Below are positions 39,632 through 40,528 of a DNA stretch of 40,528 nt, piece by piece. How positions within the stretch are numbered: position 1 is the stretch's first letter; every line of letters begins with the position of its first letter. This DNA is from Gracilibacillus suaedae (GTDB lineage: Bacteria > Bacillota > Bacilli > Bacillales > Amphibacillaceae), in assembly GCF_017599345.1 (NCBI RefSeq), contig NZ_JAGFVL010000022.1:1-40528 (forward strand). Direction: 5' to 3'. The notes below the pieces were generated by a model, which was not told the DNA's origin, did not search any database, and was given only the letters and a program-made list of their open reading frames with translations. The position numbers and the translations under genes were made by a program.

Positions 39632-40361
39632 ATAATATACCTTCTACCTCTTTTGTATATTTTCCCTTTTCATCGAAAGCATATAATGGTGGCAGTAGCT
39701 TGAGATCTGAATTTCCATCTCTAATTCCTTCTATTAATAAAATGTTTGCTTCTTTTCCTTCTTTCGGGTATACAAAACGAACACGCTTAGGTTCTATTTT
39801 ATATTGCCTGAATAAAGTAATAATATCGACAAAACGTGACGGACGATGTACCATGGCTACTTTCCCACCTGATTTTACAAGCTTACTACACGATTGTACC
39901 ACATCTTCTAACGTACAATAGATTTCATGTCTTGCAATTGTTAGATAGTCATTATGATTTTGGTGGTTTTTATTCACAGTTCGAAAATAAGGTGGATTAA
40001 CGGTTACTAAATCAAACTTGTTGTTTTTAAAGTGATCTGGCATATCTTTTAAATCGCCATGGATCATATCAATTTGATCGCCCAGTTTATTTAACTCAAT
40101 ACTGCGGCATGCCATGTCATATAGCCGTGCTTGGATTTCTACTCCTGTAATGGGGACGTTAGATTGTCTTGATAATAACAATGGAATGACGGCGTTACCT
40201 GAGCAAAGATCCAGTATTTTTCCTCTTGTTTTTGGTGTTGAAGCAAAGTCTGCCAGTAGCACAGCGTCGATGGAAAAGGCGAACTTAGTCGGGCTTTGAA
40301 TAATTTTCATGGTTTGATCTACTAACAGATCATCAATTCGTTCGTCTTCTTTAAGCTGCAT
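39615..40361 (-). CDS. yabB: YabB: TrmN6-like tRNA methyltransferase
   Basis: A class I SAM-dependent methyltransferase of 248 residues with motif [14 protein letters not shown] and the N6-adenine-type catalytic NPPYF. It resembles TrmN6, which methylates A37 of tRNA-Val in E. coli, and B. subtilis YabB; the target here is inferred. The ATG at 40361 after GAAGGGGA gives [13 protein letters not shown], like B. subtilis. The frame stays open into element E8, but that extension is repeat sequence, not protein. Confidence 0.9.
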   Translation of the reverse strand: MQLKEDERIDDLLVDQTMKIIQSPTKFAFSIDAVLLADFASTPKTRGKILDLCSGNAVIPLLLSRQSNVPITGVEIQARLYDMACRSIELNKLGDQIDMIHGDLKDMPDHFKNNKFDLVTVNPPYFRTVNKNHQNHNDYLTIARHEIYCTLEDVVQSCSKLVKSGGKVAMVHRPSRFVDIITLFRQYKIEPKRVRFVYPKEGKEANILLIEGIRDGNSDLKLLPPLYAFDEKGKYTKEVEGILYGRKK

Positions 40362-40392
40362 TTGTTTATCCCCTTCAATAAAGTGCATAGTT

Positions 40393-40528
40393 GATACATA
40401 CTGCGAAGTAATGAAAATTTGTGGAGTGAAGCTTTCTTCCATTCTGATTGATGATGAGTGCTAAGTCGACGCTGCGGAAAAATACTCCCTTTCCGGGGGC
40501 ACGGCCTCAGCTAACTTGGTGAAGAAAA
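40393..40528. repeat. Border-flanked element E8, left part, cut by window end
   Basis: It begins GATACAT then ACTGCGAAGTAA (40400-40411) and continues with sequence that differs from E4 at only about two positions up to the window end. It stops in the apical loop of module A. It lies upstream of yabB. Confidence 0.85.

Overview
This window is a core-genome segment of a low-GC, endospore-forming member of the Bacillaceae. Gene order closely follows the origin-proximal yabB-to-ftsH region of Bacillus subtilis, read on the minus strand. Sporulation genes (spoIIE, yabP, yabQ, spoVT, fin, spoVG, sspF) and the Spo0A target abrB show a spore former. The protein sequences and the dense palindromic intergenic repeats suggest a halotolerant genus near Gracilibacillus, Oceanobacillus or Virgibacillus; that placement is an impression, not a result.

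Layout from high to low coordinates (direction of transcription for nearly all genes): yabB-yazA-rsmI (tRNA/rRNA modification and a GIY-YIG protein); abrB, the only plus-strand protein gene; metS; tatD; yabE; rnmV-rsmA (5S and 16S rRNA maturation); veg; sspF; ispE-purR; spoVG; glmU-prs-ctc (cell-wall precursor, PRPP, ribosomal L25); pth-fin-mfd; spoVT; glcT-ptsG (glucose PTS with its RNA antiterminator target); yabM-yabN-rqcP-yabP-yabQ-divIC-yabR; a plus-strand tRNA-Met; spoIIE-yabS-yabT; tilS-hpt-ftsH. Relative to B. subtilis, yabG (between rsmA and veg), yabJ (between purR and spoVG) and tRNA-Glu beside tRNA-Met are absent from their usual places, and glcT-ptsG is present between spoVT and yabM.

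Regulation is unusually readable. There are good matches for a sigma-F promoter at fin, sigma-G at spoVT, sigma-H at spoVG, sigma-B at ctc, Spo0A boxes at abrB and spoIIE, strong sigma-A promoters at tRNA-Met, yabR, veg, yabE, glmU and abrB, and a RAT/terminator switch before ptsG. Seven genes appear to start at TTG.

The most unusual content is a family of intergenic elements, eight copies in 40 kb including one cut by each window edge. Nearly all share the same short inverted border (left ACTGCGAAGTAA, right TTACTTCGCAGT), but their interiors belong to at least four unrelated palindromic or tandem-repeat classes. They lie only between transcription units, and some are nested or mosaic. No transposase or recombinase is encoded in the window. 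The rest is ordinary, well-conserved housekeeping and sporulation DNA.
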